Source: MKSF01 sp037190225
Lineage (GTDB): Bacteria; Bacteroidota; Bacteroidia; Chitinophagales; Chitinophagaceae
Assembly: GCA_037190225.1 (NCBI GenBank)
Contig: JBBCJL010000007.1
Location: forward strand, 124,001 to 188,000
Length of the DNA: 64,000 nt
Reading direction: 5' to 3'
Part shown: positions 48,569 to 56,708 of the stretch, piece by piece
How the letters are laid out: each line of letters starts with the position of its first letter
Position numbering within the stretch: position 1 is the stretch's first letter
Notes under the pieces: generated by a model
Told to the model about the DNA's origin: nothing
Seen by the model: the letters and a program-made list of their open reading frames with translations, nothing else
Database searches by the model: none
Translations under genes and position numbers: made by a program

Positions 48569-50272
48569 TTAGGCTTCACAGCTCGTACAGGTCACCAGGT
48601 TCATTACCAGCTCTTTCGATACGCTCTGGCTGCGCTGGTAATACAGGGTTTTGATCCCCAGCTTCCAGGCTTCTATGATCAGCTTATTCACTTCCTTCAC
48701 CGGCAGGTTGGAAGGGATATTGAGGTTCAGGCTCTGGCTCTGGTCTATATACTTCTGGCGTATGGAGGCCTGCTGTATGATTTCCAGCTGGCTGATCTCC
48801 TTGAAGGTCTTGAATACGTTCTTTTCGTGCTGCGACAGCTCTTCCAGGTGCTGAACGCTGCCATGGTTGAGCATGATGGTCCTCCAGGTCTCTTCATTAT
48901 CAATACCTTTGGTCTTCAGCAGTTCCTTCAGGTATTTATTCTTACGCATGAAATTACCTTTGGACAGGCCGGCCTTATAATAGTTGGAGCTGTAAGGCTC
49001 GATACCCGGGGAGGTTTGTCCGAGAATGGCTGAGGAAGAGGTGGTAGGTGCGATAGCCATTGTAGTGGTATTCCTTCTGCCATAGCCCTTCAGCAGCTCC
49101 GGCTCACCATAGATACGTGCCAGCTCCATAGAGGCCTTTTCGGCTCTCTCCTGGATATCCTTGAAGATCTTGGAGGTCAGTGTTTTGGCTTCCATGCTTT
49201 CAAACGCTATCATATTGCGCTGCAGGTAAGAATGCCATCCCAGCACGCCCAGCCCGAGCGCCCTGTGGCGTTTGGCAAATTTATTGGCGCTGGCCAGGTA
49301 ATAATTACCTTCCGTCTTTATAATGAATTCCTGCAATACAGCGTCCAGGAAGAAGATGGCCAGCTTCACGGCATCGGTATCCTTCCACTCGTCATAAAGC
49401 TCCAGGTTCATGGACAGCAGGCAGCAGATGAAGGATTCATCGGCCGTGGACGGCAGCATGATCTCCGAGCACAGGTTGCTCGCGTTCACCATCAGCTTAT
49501 GGTCTTTGTATACCTGTGGCTTGTTCCTGTTCACATTATCCGTGAAGAAAATATAAGGCAGCCCTTTCTGCTGGCGGGATTCCAGCACTTTGGCCCATAC
49601 TTCCCTTTTGTGCATATCACCATCCACCATATCCTGCATCCAGTAATCAGGCACACATACGGCGTTAAAGAGATTCTGGATAGGGCTTCCTATATCCTTA
49701 ATGGTCAGGAATTCCATGATATCCGGGTGGTCTATATCCATATAGGCCGCAAACGCGCCCCGGCGTACACCCCCCTGGGAGATGGTATCCATGGCCGTAT
49801 CGAACAATCTCATGAAGCTTACGGCGCCGCTGCTCTTACCGTTATCCGTCACCGCGCTGCCGCGTGCCCTGAGCGAGCCGAAGTAAGCGGAAGTCCCGCC
49901 TCCTATCTTGGTCTGCATGATCACCTCGCCCAGCTTGTGGGTAATGCCTTCTATATTATCCGGAACATGTACATTGAAACAGGAGATCGGCAGGCCCCGC
50001 TCTGTACCCATATTGGCCCAGATAGGGGAGCTCAGGCTCATCCAGCCGCGCTCTATCATTTCCTGGAAAGCCTCTTTCAACTCCGGTTTGTACAGCCGTT
50101 GTGCAGCAGCGGTAGATACCCGCTCTATAGCACCTTCCACGGTCTCTCCTTTCAATAAATAGCCTCTGTTCAGGATCTGCTCGCTTTCTTCATTCTTCCA
50201 CCACAGCTTCTCCATTGTGGATATGCTGTTGGATGCTAATAATTGTTCGGCTTCAAATACATTTAGTTCCAT
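48569..50272 (-). CDS. nrdA: Ribonucleoside-diphosphate reductase, large subunit (no ATP-cone)
   Basis: The 567-residue catalytic subunit of a class I ribonucleotide reductase. Active-site features are all present: LPISCFNV with the first redox Cys, NLCSEIMLP with the Asn-Cys-Glu triad carrying the thiyl radical site, ICCLLSMNL with the second Cys, the Tyr pair in TLYYQRS for radical transfer, and the C-terminal TCTSCEA shuttle. It starts directly with the ten-stranded barrel region, so the roughly 90-residue regulatory ATP-cone of E. coli NrdA is missing. It follows nrdB by 93 bases on the same strand. Confidence 0.95.
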   Translation of the reverse strand: MELNVFEAEQLLASNSISTMEKLWWKNEESEQILNRGYLLKGETVEGAIERVSTAAAQRLYKPELKEAFQEMIERGWMSLSSPIWANMGTERGLPISCFNVHVPDNIEGITHKLGEVIMQTKIGGGTSAYFGSLRARGSAVTDNGKSSGAVSFMRLFDTAMDTISQGGVRRGAFAAYMDIDHPDIMEFLTIKDIGSPIQNLFNAVCVPDYWMQDMVDGDMHKREVWAKVLESRQQKGLPYIFFTDNVNRNKPQVYKDHKLMVNASNLCSEIMLPSTADESFICCLLSMNLELYDEWKDTDAVKLAIFFLDAVLQEFIIKTEGNYYLASANKFAKRHRALGLGVLGWHSYLQRNMIAFESMEAKTLTSKIFKDIQERAEKASMELARIYGEPELLKGYGRRNTTTMAIAPTTSSSAILGQTSPGIEPYSSNYYKAGLSKGNFMRKNKYLKELLKTKGIDNEETWRTIMLNHGSVQHLEELSQHEKNVFKTFKEISQLEIIQQASIRQKYIDQSQSLNLNIPSNLPVKEVNKLIIEAWKLGIKTLYYQRSQSVSKELVMNLVTCTSCEA

Positions 50273-50294
50273 GTGACTATAGTTTATATGTTGA

Positions 50295-50319
50295 ATTTTC
50301 AGATAAATATTCTGAAAAT
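50295..50319 (-). promoter_or_regulatory. Inverted repeat between nrdB and nrdA
   Basis: Perfect 9-bp arms ATTTTCAGA and TCTGAAAAT around TAAATAT, 23 bases before the nrdA start. Could be a protein-binding site or an intercistronic RNA hairpin. Confidence 0.5.
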
Positions 50320-50365
50320 GTTATGAGAATTTTATAATGGCTGGTGCGGGACCGGGTCCTGTGCG

Positions 50366-51340
50366 CTAGAACAGGTCGAACGCGGAAATGCTCTTGTCGT
50401 GCTTGGTATAATCTACCGGGCGTTTGGCAAAGAAATCGTCCAGGGTATTGGAGAAGACCTCTTCCTCAAACCATATCATCGGCTTGTATTCCTCTTCAGA
50501 GATATTGTAAATGGGGGTAAGGCCTATTTTCCGGAGACTGTCGTCCACCCTGTATTTCATGAAATTGATCAGGTCCTGCTTCTTGATGATCTCCAGGTCG
50601 CCTTCCGTAAAGATCCAGTCCACGATCTTGCTTTCTATGTCCAGCGAGCGTTTGACCATTTCCAGGATATCGTTGATCGCGTCCTCGGTGAACATCTCGG
50701 GATATTCCTCCCTGATCTTATTCACCAGGAAAATGCCGGCGTTGGCGTGGATCTGCTCATCCACCGATGTCCAGGCGATGATATTGCTGACGTTTTTCAT
50801 CAGGCCTTTGAAACGTGTAAAGGATAGGATGATGGCAAACTGGCTGAAGAGGGATACGTTCTCGATCAGTATGGAGAACAGTATCAGGGACATCGTGTAT
50901 TCTTTCTTATCTGTGGATTTTACGTTGGATAAGGCGCTGGTCAGGTATTCGATACGCTCCCTGATCACCGGGATCTCCACTAATTTCTCAAACTCATTGT
51001 TATAGCCCAGCACTTCCACGAGACGCGAATAGGCCTCCGAGTGACGGAATTCCGATTCTGCGAAGGTGCTGCCCAGGCCGTTCAGCTCCGGTTTGGGCAT
51101 ATGGTTGTACAGGTTGCCCCAGAATGACTTAACGGCCACTTCTATCTGAGCGATGGCCAGTAAGCTGTTCTTGATGGCTGTCCGTTCAGGACTGTTGAGG
51201 TGGGAATGGAAATCCTGCGTATCGGCAGTGAAATCCACCTCGGAATGTACCCAGAAAGACTTGTTTAATGCATCGGTATACGTCAGCACCTCCGGATACT
51301 CAAATGGTTTGTAATTTATTCTTTTATCAAAAATACCCAT
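50366..51340 (-). CDS. nrdB: Ribonucleoside-diphosphate reductase, small (radical) subunit
   Basis: The 324-residue protein (start MGIFDKRINYKPF; ATG 51340) is the di-iron/tyrosyl radical subunit. Metal ligands are visible in FAESEFRHSEAYSRLV (Glu, His and the radical Tyr four residues after the His), ILIENVSLFSQFAI and SVDEQIHANAG (Glu and His). The C-terminal tail ending KSISAFDLF would dock in NrdA. It carries no N-terminal ATP-cone, unlike some Bacteroidota NrdB proteins that acquired one. The longer frame upstream (to 51406) has no homology. Confidence 0.95.
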   Translation of the reverse strand: MGIFDKRINYKPFEYPEVLTYTDALNKSFWVHSEVDFTADTQDFHSHLNSPERTAIKNSLLAIAQIEVAVKSFWGNLYNHMPKPELNGLGSTFAESEFRHSEAYSRLVEVLGYNNEFEKLVEIPVIRERIEYLTSALSNVKSTDKKEYTMSLILFSILIENVSLFSQFAIILSFTRFKGLMKNVSNIIAWTSVDEQIHANAGIFLVNKIREEYPEMFTEDAINDILEMVKRSLDIESKIVDWIFTEGDLEIIKKQDLINFMKYRVDDSLRKIGLTPIYNISEEEYKPMIWFEEEVFSNTLDDFFAKRPVDYTKHDKSISAFDLF

Positions 51341-51792
51341 TATAAAATACGATTGAACGTTAAAGTGATGTTGTTTCAATAGCCGGATGCGGAAAGATAT
51401 CTTCACGAGGTCAGATTCTTTTCGATCAGTACAAATTTGAGACTTAGTTTTTGAAAACGAAAATTAAGATATGCACAAAGTGTTGAAAAGTAAGGCTTGG
51501 TTTTCCGGAAGATAACCCGGGTGATGCTTCCGGGCAGGGTAAGTTAACCTTTGGGTTATTTATTTTATTGGTTGTCAGTTATTTAATTGGAATGCTATTT
51601 TTTAATTTGTATCTTTTGAACAACCTTTAAAATGCTGTTTTTATGCTGGTCAGTACCCGTTTGGAGGCAGCATTATAAGGGGCCCGGAGCCTGCGCACAA
51701 GGTGCCTGAATCTTTATGGTAAAGATAAAAAAAATTGCGTTAATTTTGAAGGTTTGTATCATTAAAGACGACACTTTTTATACTTTTAACTT
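51341..51792. other. Divergent spacer between nrdB and the biotin carrier gene
   Basis: About 450 bases. I see one good plus-strand -7 element (51741-51748) and AT-rich stretches, but no gene, repeat or clear nrdB promoter. Confidence 0.5.
51741..51748 (+). promoter_or_regulatory. -7 element TAATTTTG for the biotin carrier gene
   Basis: Exact TAnnTTTG, 44 bases before the ATG at 51793. Confidence 0.45.
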
Positions 51793-52290
51793 ATGTATAA
51801 AGTACTTTCCAACTCAGACGAGCATACCATTGTGATTGACGGCAACGGTGTACATATCAATGATGAGCATCCCGGCTGGGACTGCAGGCAGATCTCCCCT
51901 CATGAATACAGCCTTATAGCAGACGGAAAGGTATATAATATCTTCATTGAGCATATGGACAGGAGCCGTAAGACCGTTCTGCTGAACGTGAACGGCAGCC
52001 TGATAGAAAGCAGGATCCAGGAACCGATAGACCAGGTGCTGAAAAATATGGGCATAGACTTTTCCAAAAGCCAGAAGAAAGACCCGGTAAAGGCGCCCAT
52101 GCCCGGCCTGGTGCTGAAGGTCATGGTAACGCCCGGCCAGGTACTGAAAAAAGGAGACCCGGTGCTGGTGTTGGAAGCTATGAAGATGGAAAACGTATTC
52201 AAATCGGCTGCCGATGCCACTGTGAAGGAGATCCATGTAGCCGGCGGACAGGCGGTGGAAAAAGGACAGGTGCTGATTACGCTGGAATAA
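51793..52290 (+). CDS. Biotin/lipoyl-carrier protein (biotin carboxyl carrier type)
   Basis: The 165-residue protein has a C-terminal biotinyl domain (about 95-165) with the biotin site EAMKM (Lys131), preceded by the conserved VKAPMPGLVLKVMV and followed by DATVKEIHVAGGQAVEKGQVL. The N-terminal 90 residues form the beta-rich linking domain found in propionyl/acyl-CoA carboxylase carrier proteins. It carries CO2 between biotin carboxylase and carboxyltransferase subunits, neither of which is nearby, so partners are encoded elsewhere. It is 37 bases before the DUF4476 gene. Confidence 0.9.
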   Translation: MYKVLSNSDEHTIVIDGNGVHINDEHPGWDCRQISPHEYSLIADGKVYNIFIEHMDRSRKTVLLNVNGSLIESRIQEPIDQVLKNMGIDFSKSQKKDPVKAPMPGLVLKVMVTPGQVLKKGDPVLVLEAMKMENVFKSAADATVKEIHVAGGQAVEKGQVLITLE

Positions 52291-52327
52291 TATATAACGT
52301 TTTTTGACAGAAGATGTAAGGATGTTT

Positions 52328-53425
52328 ATGAAAAATGCTTTTTTGAAATATATAATATGGCTGGCTTTCGTGTGGCTGCAGGTGATGTCCGGCTTTGAGC
52401 TCCGGGCACAGTCCCACTATTCCTATTTATATATAGAAGGTGATAAGGAAACGCCTTTTTACGTGAAGATGGAAGGTAAGATGGTGCCAAGGCTGAGCCA
52501 GAATTACTGTATCCTGTCCAGCCTGGATGCCGGTGTTACCAATATTGAGATCTTGTTCCAGCAGAATAAATACGCTCCGGTGAAATTCGCGGTGAAGATA
52601 CCCAAGGGCGCTTCCCGTGGCCTGATGCTGAGAAAGGTGGATGATAATTTCGCCCTTTATGACCTGCAGACCGGTCATTATATCTTTGCAGGCAACAAAG
52701 CCTCGGAAGATGATATCAGCGGCCTGGAAAAGCTCATAGCCCGCCAGTACCAGCAGCAGCATAACCCTGCGCCGGCGGTGGAAAGCAAGCAGCCTGAAGC
52801 AGTGGCCGCCAATACAAAAACTGCCGCTACCCCTGCTAAAAAAGATGATCCGCTCCCGGCCTTTAATCCCGGTGGCGATACGCCGGCAGATCCGCACCGC
52901 CAGCCTAAGCCGGATAAGAAAACAGAGACCGTAAAAACGGTGAAGCCCGTTAAGGATAGCAAAGAGAAGAAAGCGCCGGCCACAGCTAAGGAACGGACTA
53001 AGAATCCGGAGGCGCCTGCGCCACGCGGGGAGCAGAAAAGCAAATACCTGTCTAATGTGGTGATCAACGGGGAAGATGGCGCAGCGCCGGCCGAGGATGA
53101 TGTCTGGCCTTCAGACCTGCCGCCCAATACGGATTGCAGCGGCGCGATGTCCGATACGGAATTTGACGCCTTCCTGAAAAAGCTGAAATCCAAGGAAGAT
53201 GAAAGCCGTATAAAATTCATACAAAAGAATAAAAAGCTGTGCTTTACAACGGAGCAGGTCAGCTACATCGGCCGCTCCATCGGGTCAACGTCCGGGAAAC
53301 TACAGGTGCTGAAGCAACTGTACGCGCAGACCACCGACCAGCAGAATTATCATATGCTGGAGCACCTGTTCAAGACAGATTATCTCAAGCAGAAATTCAG
53401 GGAAACCATCAATACCCCGAAATAA
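52328..53425 (+). CDS. Secreted DUF4476 protein with a Lys/Pro-rich linker
   Basis: The 365-residue protein has a signal peptide ending LRAQ, an N-terminal beta domain (YSYLYIEGDKETPFYVKM), a low-complexity Pro/Lys/Ala/Thr linker (about 145-255), and a C-terminal DUF4476 domain (CSGAMSDTEFDAFLKKL, LCFTTEQVSYIGRSIG, LEHLFKTDYLKQKF). I use the ATG at 52328; ATG 52322 and TTG 52304 are alternatives. The role of DUF4476 is unknown. The composition suggests it spans or reaches across the periplasm. Confidence 0.88.
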   Translation: MKNAFLKYIIWLAFVWLQVMSGFELRAQSHYSYLYIEGDKETPFYVKMEGKMVPRLSQNYCILSSLDAGVTNIEILFQQNKYAPVKFAVKIPKGASRGLMLRKVDDNFALYDLQTGHYIFAGNKASEDDISGLEKLIARQYQQQHNPAPAVESKQPEAVAANTKTAATPAKKDDPLPAFNPGGDTPADPHRQPKPDKKTETVKTVKPVKDSKEKKAPATAKERTKNPEAPAPRGEQKSKYLSNVVINGEDGAAPAEDDVWPSDLPPNTDCSGAMSDTEFDAFLKKLKSKEDESRIKFIQKNKKLCFTTEQVSYIGRSIGSTSGKLQVLKQLYAQTTDQQNYHMLEHLFKTDYLKQKFRETINTPK

Positions 53426-53431
53426 AAAGGG

Positions 53432-53466
53432 AAAGCTTATAAGGTCACTATCTTATAAGCTTTTTT
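53432..53466 (+). terminator. Intrinsic terminator after the DUF4476 gene
   Basis: 12-bp hairpin (53432-53443 with 53452-53463) followed by T's, 6 bases after the stop. Confidence 0.85.
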
Positions 53467-53480
53467 AAATGATATGAATT

Positions 53481-54059
53481 ATGACAACTATACATTTCGG
53501 ACCATACAACCTCCAGGTTACCGGTGGGCAGCCATCGGATGACCGGGCATTGCAGCAACTGCGTGAGCAGCTGGCAGTGCCGCCGCATACCCTGTACGAA
53601 AATATGATAGTGCCCGCTCCGCTGGATGCTGTAGCGGATGTGATACTGGAAACCCATATAAGCATCGAAGCGGCCGGGGGCCTGGTCTTCAATGCGGACG
53701 GAGCATTGCTGATGATCCGCAGGCGTGGCTGCTGGGACCTGCCGAAAGGAAAGCTGGAGCCCGGAGAAACGCCTGCGGAAGGAGCGCTGAGAGAGGTGGA
53801 AGAAGAAACCGGTGTGGATCGGCTGCAGCTGACAGGTCCTGTAGCGGATACCTACCATGCTTACCATATGTATGGGCAATACGTGCTTAAACGTACCTTT
53901 TGGTTCGGGATGAAAGTGATGCATAAGCCGGAGCTGAGAGCCCAGGCGGAAGAAGATATCACAGCGGTCAGGTGGGTCATGCCGGGGGAAATACCGGGGG
54001 TGCTGGAACAGACCTATCCTAATATCCGCACCCTTTTAAAGGATCATTACCGCTTATAG
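53481..54059 (+). CDS. Nudix hydrolase
   Basis: The 192-residue protein has a complete Nudix box, GKLEPGETPAEGALREVEEETGV (given here split: GKLEPGETPAEGALR and EVEEETGV, about 92-114), preceded by an N-terminal extension of about 70 residues (FGPYNLQVTGGQPSDDRALQQL). It hydrolyses a nucleoside diphosphate linked to another group; substrate unknown. Its last six bases overlap the 3' end of the convergent subtilase gene. Confidence 0.9.
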   Translation: MTTIHFGPYNLQVTGGQPSDDRALQQLREQLAVPPHTLYENMIVPAPLDAVADVILETHISIEAAGGLVFNADGALLMIRRRGCWDLPKGKLEPGETPAEGALREVEEETGVDRLQLTGPVADTYHAYHMYGQYVLKRTFWFGMKVMHKPELRAQAEEDITAVRWVMPGEIPGVLEQTYPNIRTLLKDHYRL

Positions 54060-55709
54060 TCTTGTGAACAGGCCGCTGATGACGGCCTTGTCAGTATATA
54101 TCAGCAGCGTGTAAATGCCGGGGGCGAGGTGGCTCACATCCGGTGCAACCGTAGTCCTGCCCGGCAGTATGGCTTCCTGCAGCAGCACTTTCCCTGTCAT
54201 ATTGATGACCTGGTAGCGTATGATGCGCTCACCGGACGCGGAAACGGTTATGATGCCGGGTGAAGGATTGGGATAGACCGTTATTACAGCGGCAGGTGTT
54301 GTTTCCTTAATGCCTACATAAGGCTGTGCCATCCGCTTAAAGTCCGGGACGCCATACCCGTAAAGCTGCATGCTGTCATTTATGCCCAGGTGGGCGTATT
54401 GTCTTATCATGGATCTGATTTCGGCAGGATGCCGGTTCCTGTTCAGCTGCCAGAAGCAGGCGGCGAGCCCGCTGATGACCGGGGTTGCGAAGGAAGCGCC
54501 GTTGCCCGGGGCAATGGAGCTGATCCGGTTGATGACCCTGGCATTGGTGCCCATTGCCACCACGTCCGGCTTGCTGAGGCCGGCAGGGCCCTGCCCGCTG
54601 GTATAATGGATATACCTGTCAGCATTGACATTGCCGACTGCCAGCACACTGTCCCCGTCGGCAGGGAACAGGATATGCTTCCAGGGCCTGTTGCCCTCGT
54701 TGCCGGCAGAGCTCACTATCAGCATGCCCTTGGAGGCTCCTGTATTGGCCATACGGCTGAGCAGGTTGGAATGCCCGTCCAGCGCCGCGGTTGTAAAATT
54801 GTGAACGGATTCATCAAATATGCTGTAGCCAAGCGAATTATTGACAATATCCGCTCCTATGCTGTCAGCCCTTTCAAGAGCTGCGATCCAGGCATAGACC
54901 TCTACAAAGGATTCTGTGTTCTGGTGATCGGTCTGGTACAGGGCATAGCGGGCTTTGGGCGCAGTGCCGACAAAGGCGTCCGGGCGGTAGCCTGCCATCA
55001 CGCTCAGCACCCGCAGCCCATGATCGCCGTCCTGGGTGATGAACGTATCATTCCGCAGGAAGGAATACCGGTCTGCAATGCGGCCCTCCGATACCAGGTG
55101 CTCAAAATAGCTGTTATTATACAGGCCGCTGAAGCCCGCATCAATGACCGCGATCAGCATACCCTGTCCCTCATAGCCGCTTTCGTGCAGGAATTCGCCT
55201 TCGCAGGTATGTATCTGGCTCCAGCCGCCCCCGTAATAGGTGGCGTCCATGCTGACAGGCTGGGCTGGCGTTACATCGCCCGGCACCTGGGATGCCTGCG
55301 CCTTTATGTAGGGCCAGCCGTTGCTGAAACGGGTGACCCACTGGCAGTCTGCTACATAGGGTAATGCCCTTATCTGCGCAGCCACGCTGCTGTCCGCTGT
55401 CTGCAGCAATACGCCGTTCAGCCACCGGGAAGCGAGCCACGGTGTGCCGTTGCTGACAGCTGCCGTATTGCTGATGTAGCTTTCGTTCACGGGCAGGTCC
55501 GTGCTGTCTGTTGCTATCCCGAAACGGAGCCTTCTGTCAATGGCTGCCCGGGTGAGGAAATCCAGGGGATTGGAAAGGGTGTAAGGCGTACCGGCCTTAT
55601 CGGTAAAGCTGACCCACAACACATCAATGGTCTGGGCCGACAGCATGCTGCCGGAGCCGCACAGCAGCCCGGATATCATAAGAACAGCAGCATGCCGGAG
55701 TGGATTCAT
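54054..55709 (-). CDS. Subtilisin-like (S8) serine protease with T9SS sorting domain
   Basis: The 551-residue protein has a signal peptide (cleavage near LSAQ), a catalytic domain with the triad Asp190 (IAVIDAG), His230 (QDGDHGLRV) and Ser406 (GNGASFATPV), and a C-terminal type A T9SS domain beginning TVYPNPSPGIITVSASGER with MTGKVLLQE and LAPGIYTLLIYTD. It should be secreted through the type IX system and attached to or released from the cell surface. The gene is divergent from a Ppx/GppA gene, with a shared 10-bp inverted repeat between them. Confidence 0.92.
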   Translation of the reverse strand: MNPLRHAAVLMISGLLCGSGSMLSAQTIDVLWVSFTDKAGTPYTLSNPLDFLTRAAIDRRLRFGIATDSTDLPVNESYISNTAAVSNGTPWLASRWLNGVLLQTADSSVAAQIRALPYVADCQWVTRFSNGWPYIKAQASQVPGDVTPAQPVSMDATYYGGGWSQIHTCEGEFLHESGYEGQGMLIAVIDAGFSGLYNNSYFEHLVSEGRIADRYSFLRNDTFITQDGDHGLRVLSVMAGYRPDAFVGTAPKARYALYQTDHQNTESFVEVYAWIAALERADSIGADIVNNSLGYSIFDESVHNFTTAALDGHSNLLSRMANTGASKGMLIVSSAGNEGNRPWKHILFPADGDSVLAVGNVNADRYIHYTSGQGPAGLSKPDVVAMGTNARVINRISSIAPGNGASFATPVISGLAACFWQLNRNRHPAEIRSMIRQYAHLGINDSMQLYGYGVPDFKRMAQPYVGIKETTPAAVITVYPNPSPGIITVSASGERIIRYQVINMTGKVLLQEAILPGRTTVAPDVSHLAPGIYTLLIYTDKAVISGLFTRL

Positions 55710-55719
55710 AATTATTTAA

Positions 55720-55759
55720 TAAACGATAATTGTGATAAAAATATTACTTTTATCGTTTA
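55720..55759. promoter_or_regulatory. Inverted repeat in the subtilase/ppx divergent promoter region
   Basis: TAAACGATAA (55720-55729) and TTATCGTTTA (55750-55759) form perfect 10-bp arms 20 bases apart, between start codons 65 bases apart. A regulator could control both genes from here. Confidence 0.5.
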
Positions 55760-55774
55760 CAAAAAATATTAAAA

Positions 55775-56653
55775 TTGAGATTAGCGGCTATTGACATAGG
55801 GTCGAATGCAGCCCGGTTACTGATACAGGAAGTTACGCATACGGAAAGCGGGTCGCCTGTCTTTTCCAAGCTCAATCTCATCAGGATACCTTTGCGCCTG
55901 GGGTTTGATGTGTTCCGGGAGGGCAGCATAGGTAAGGAGAAAGCAGATGAGCTTCTGAAAACCATGCAGGTGTATAAGATAGCCATGGAAATACACCAGG
56001 TAGCGCATTACCGGGCCTGCGCCACTTCTGCCATGCGGGACGCCGCCAACGGATCGCAGCTTATAGACATGATAAAGGCGCATACCGGTATTGATATCGA
56101 GATCATATCCGGCAGCGAGGAAGCGCAGATCATTTACGAGAATCACCTGAATGCGAATATCAACCACCGCGGCAGCTATCTTTATATAGATGTGGGGGGC
56201 GGCAGTACGGAAGTAACGCTGATGAAAAAGGATGAGATCGTTTTCAAGGAGTCTTTTAATATCGGGACCATCCGGCTGCTGAACCGCCAGATCAGCGATA
56301 AGCAGTGGGCAACCATGAAAGATACCCTTAAGGAGATCACCAAGGGCATACCGGCGCTCCAGGCCATCGGATCGGGAGGCAATATCAATAAGGTCTTTTC
56401 GCTTACCAAAAGCAAGGAGAACAAGCCTTTGCTGCTGGGTACGCTGCAAACGATGTACAAGTCCATGTCTGCCATGACCGTTGCGGAGCGTATGAATAAA
56501 TACCAGCTCAAGGAAGACAGGGCGGATGTGATCGTACCTGCGCTGAAGGTATATACCAATATCATGAAATGGGCGGGAATAGAGGAGATACTGGTTCCAC
56601 GGATCGGGGTCGCGGACGGCATCATTAAGCTGCTCTATGAAAAGCTGAAATAA
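55775..56653 (+). CDS. Ppx/GppA-family phosphatase
   Basis: The 292-residue protein belongs to the exopolyphosphatase/pppGpp phosphatase group: RLAAIDIGSNAARLLI at the start (phosphate 1 motif), ACATSAMRDAANG, EIISGSEEAQIIY and IDVGGGSTEVTL (about 129-140). It lacks the C-terminal HD domain of E. coli Ppx, like other short members. No ATG exists upstream before an in-frame stop, so translation most likely starts with the TTG at 55775, exactly where relatives start. It degrades polyphosphate or (p)ppGpp; which cannot be told. Confidence 0.88.
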   Translation: MRLAAIDIGSNAARLLIQEVTHTESGSPVFSKLNLIRIPLRLGFDVFREGSIGKEKADELLKTMQVYKIAMEIHQVAHYRACATSAMRDAANGSQLIDMIKAHTGIDIEIISGSEEAQIIYENHLNANINHRGSYLYIDVGGGSTEVTLMKKDEIVFKESFNIGTIRLLNRQISDKQWATMKDTLKEITKGIPALQAIGSGGNINKVFSLTKSKENKPLLLGTLQTMYKSMSAMTVAERMNKYQLKEDRADVIVPALKVYTNIMKWAGIEEILVPRIGVADGIIKLLYEKLK

Positions 56654-56655
56654 GA

Positions 56656-56690
56656 CAAAAGCTGCTGTATATTTTACAGCAGCTTTTGTT
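56656..56690. terminator. Bidirectional terminator between ppx and the aminotransferase
   Basis: Perfect 14-bp hairpin (56656-56669 with 56675-56688, loop TATTT), with CAAAA and TTTTG on its two ends serving the convergent genes. Confidence 0.85.
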
Positions 56691-56708
56691 TGGGAAGTAT
56701 CCCGGTAT

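Noticed and set aside
50295..50319. NrdR box before nrdA
   Set aside because: The inverted repeat does not resemble the NrdR consensus (acaCwAtATaTwGtgt) and only one copy is present.
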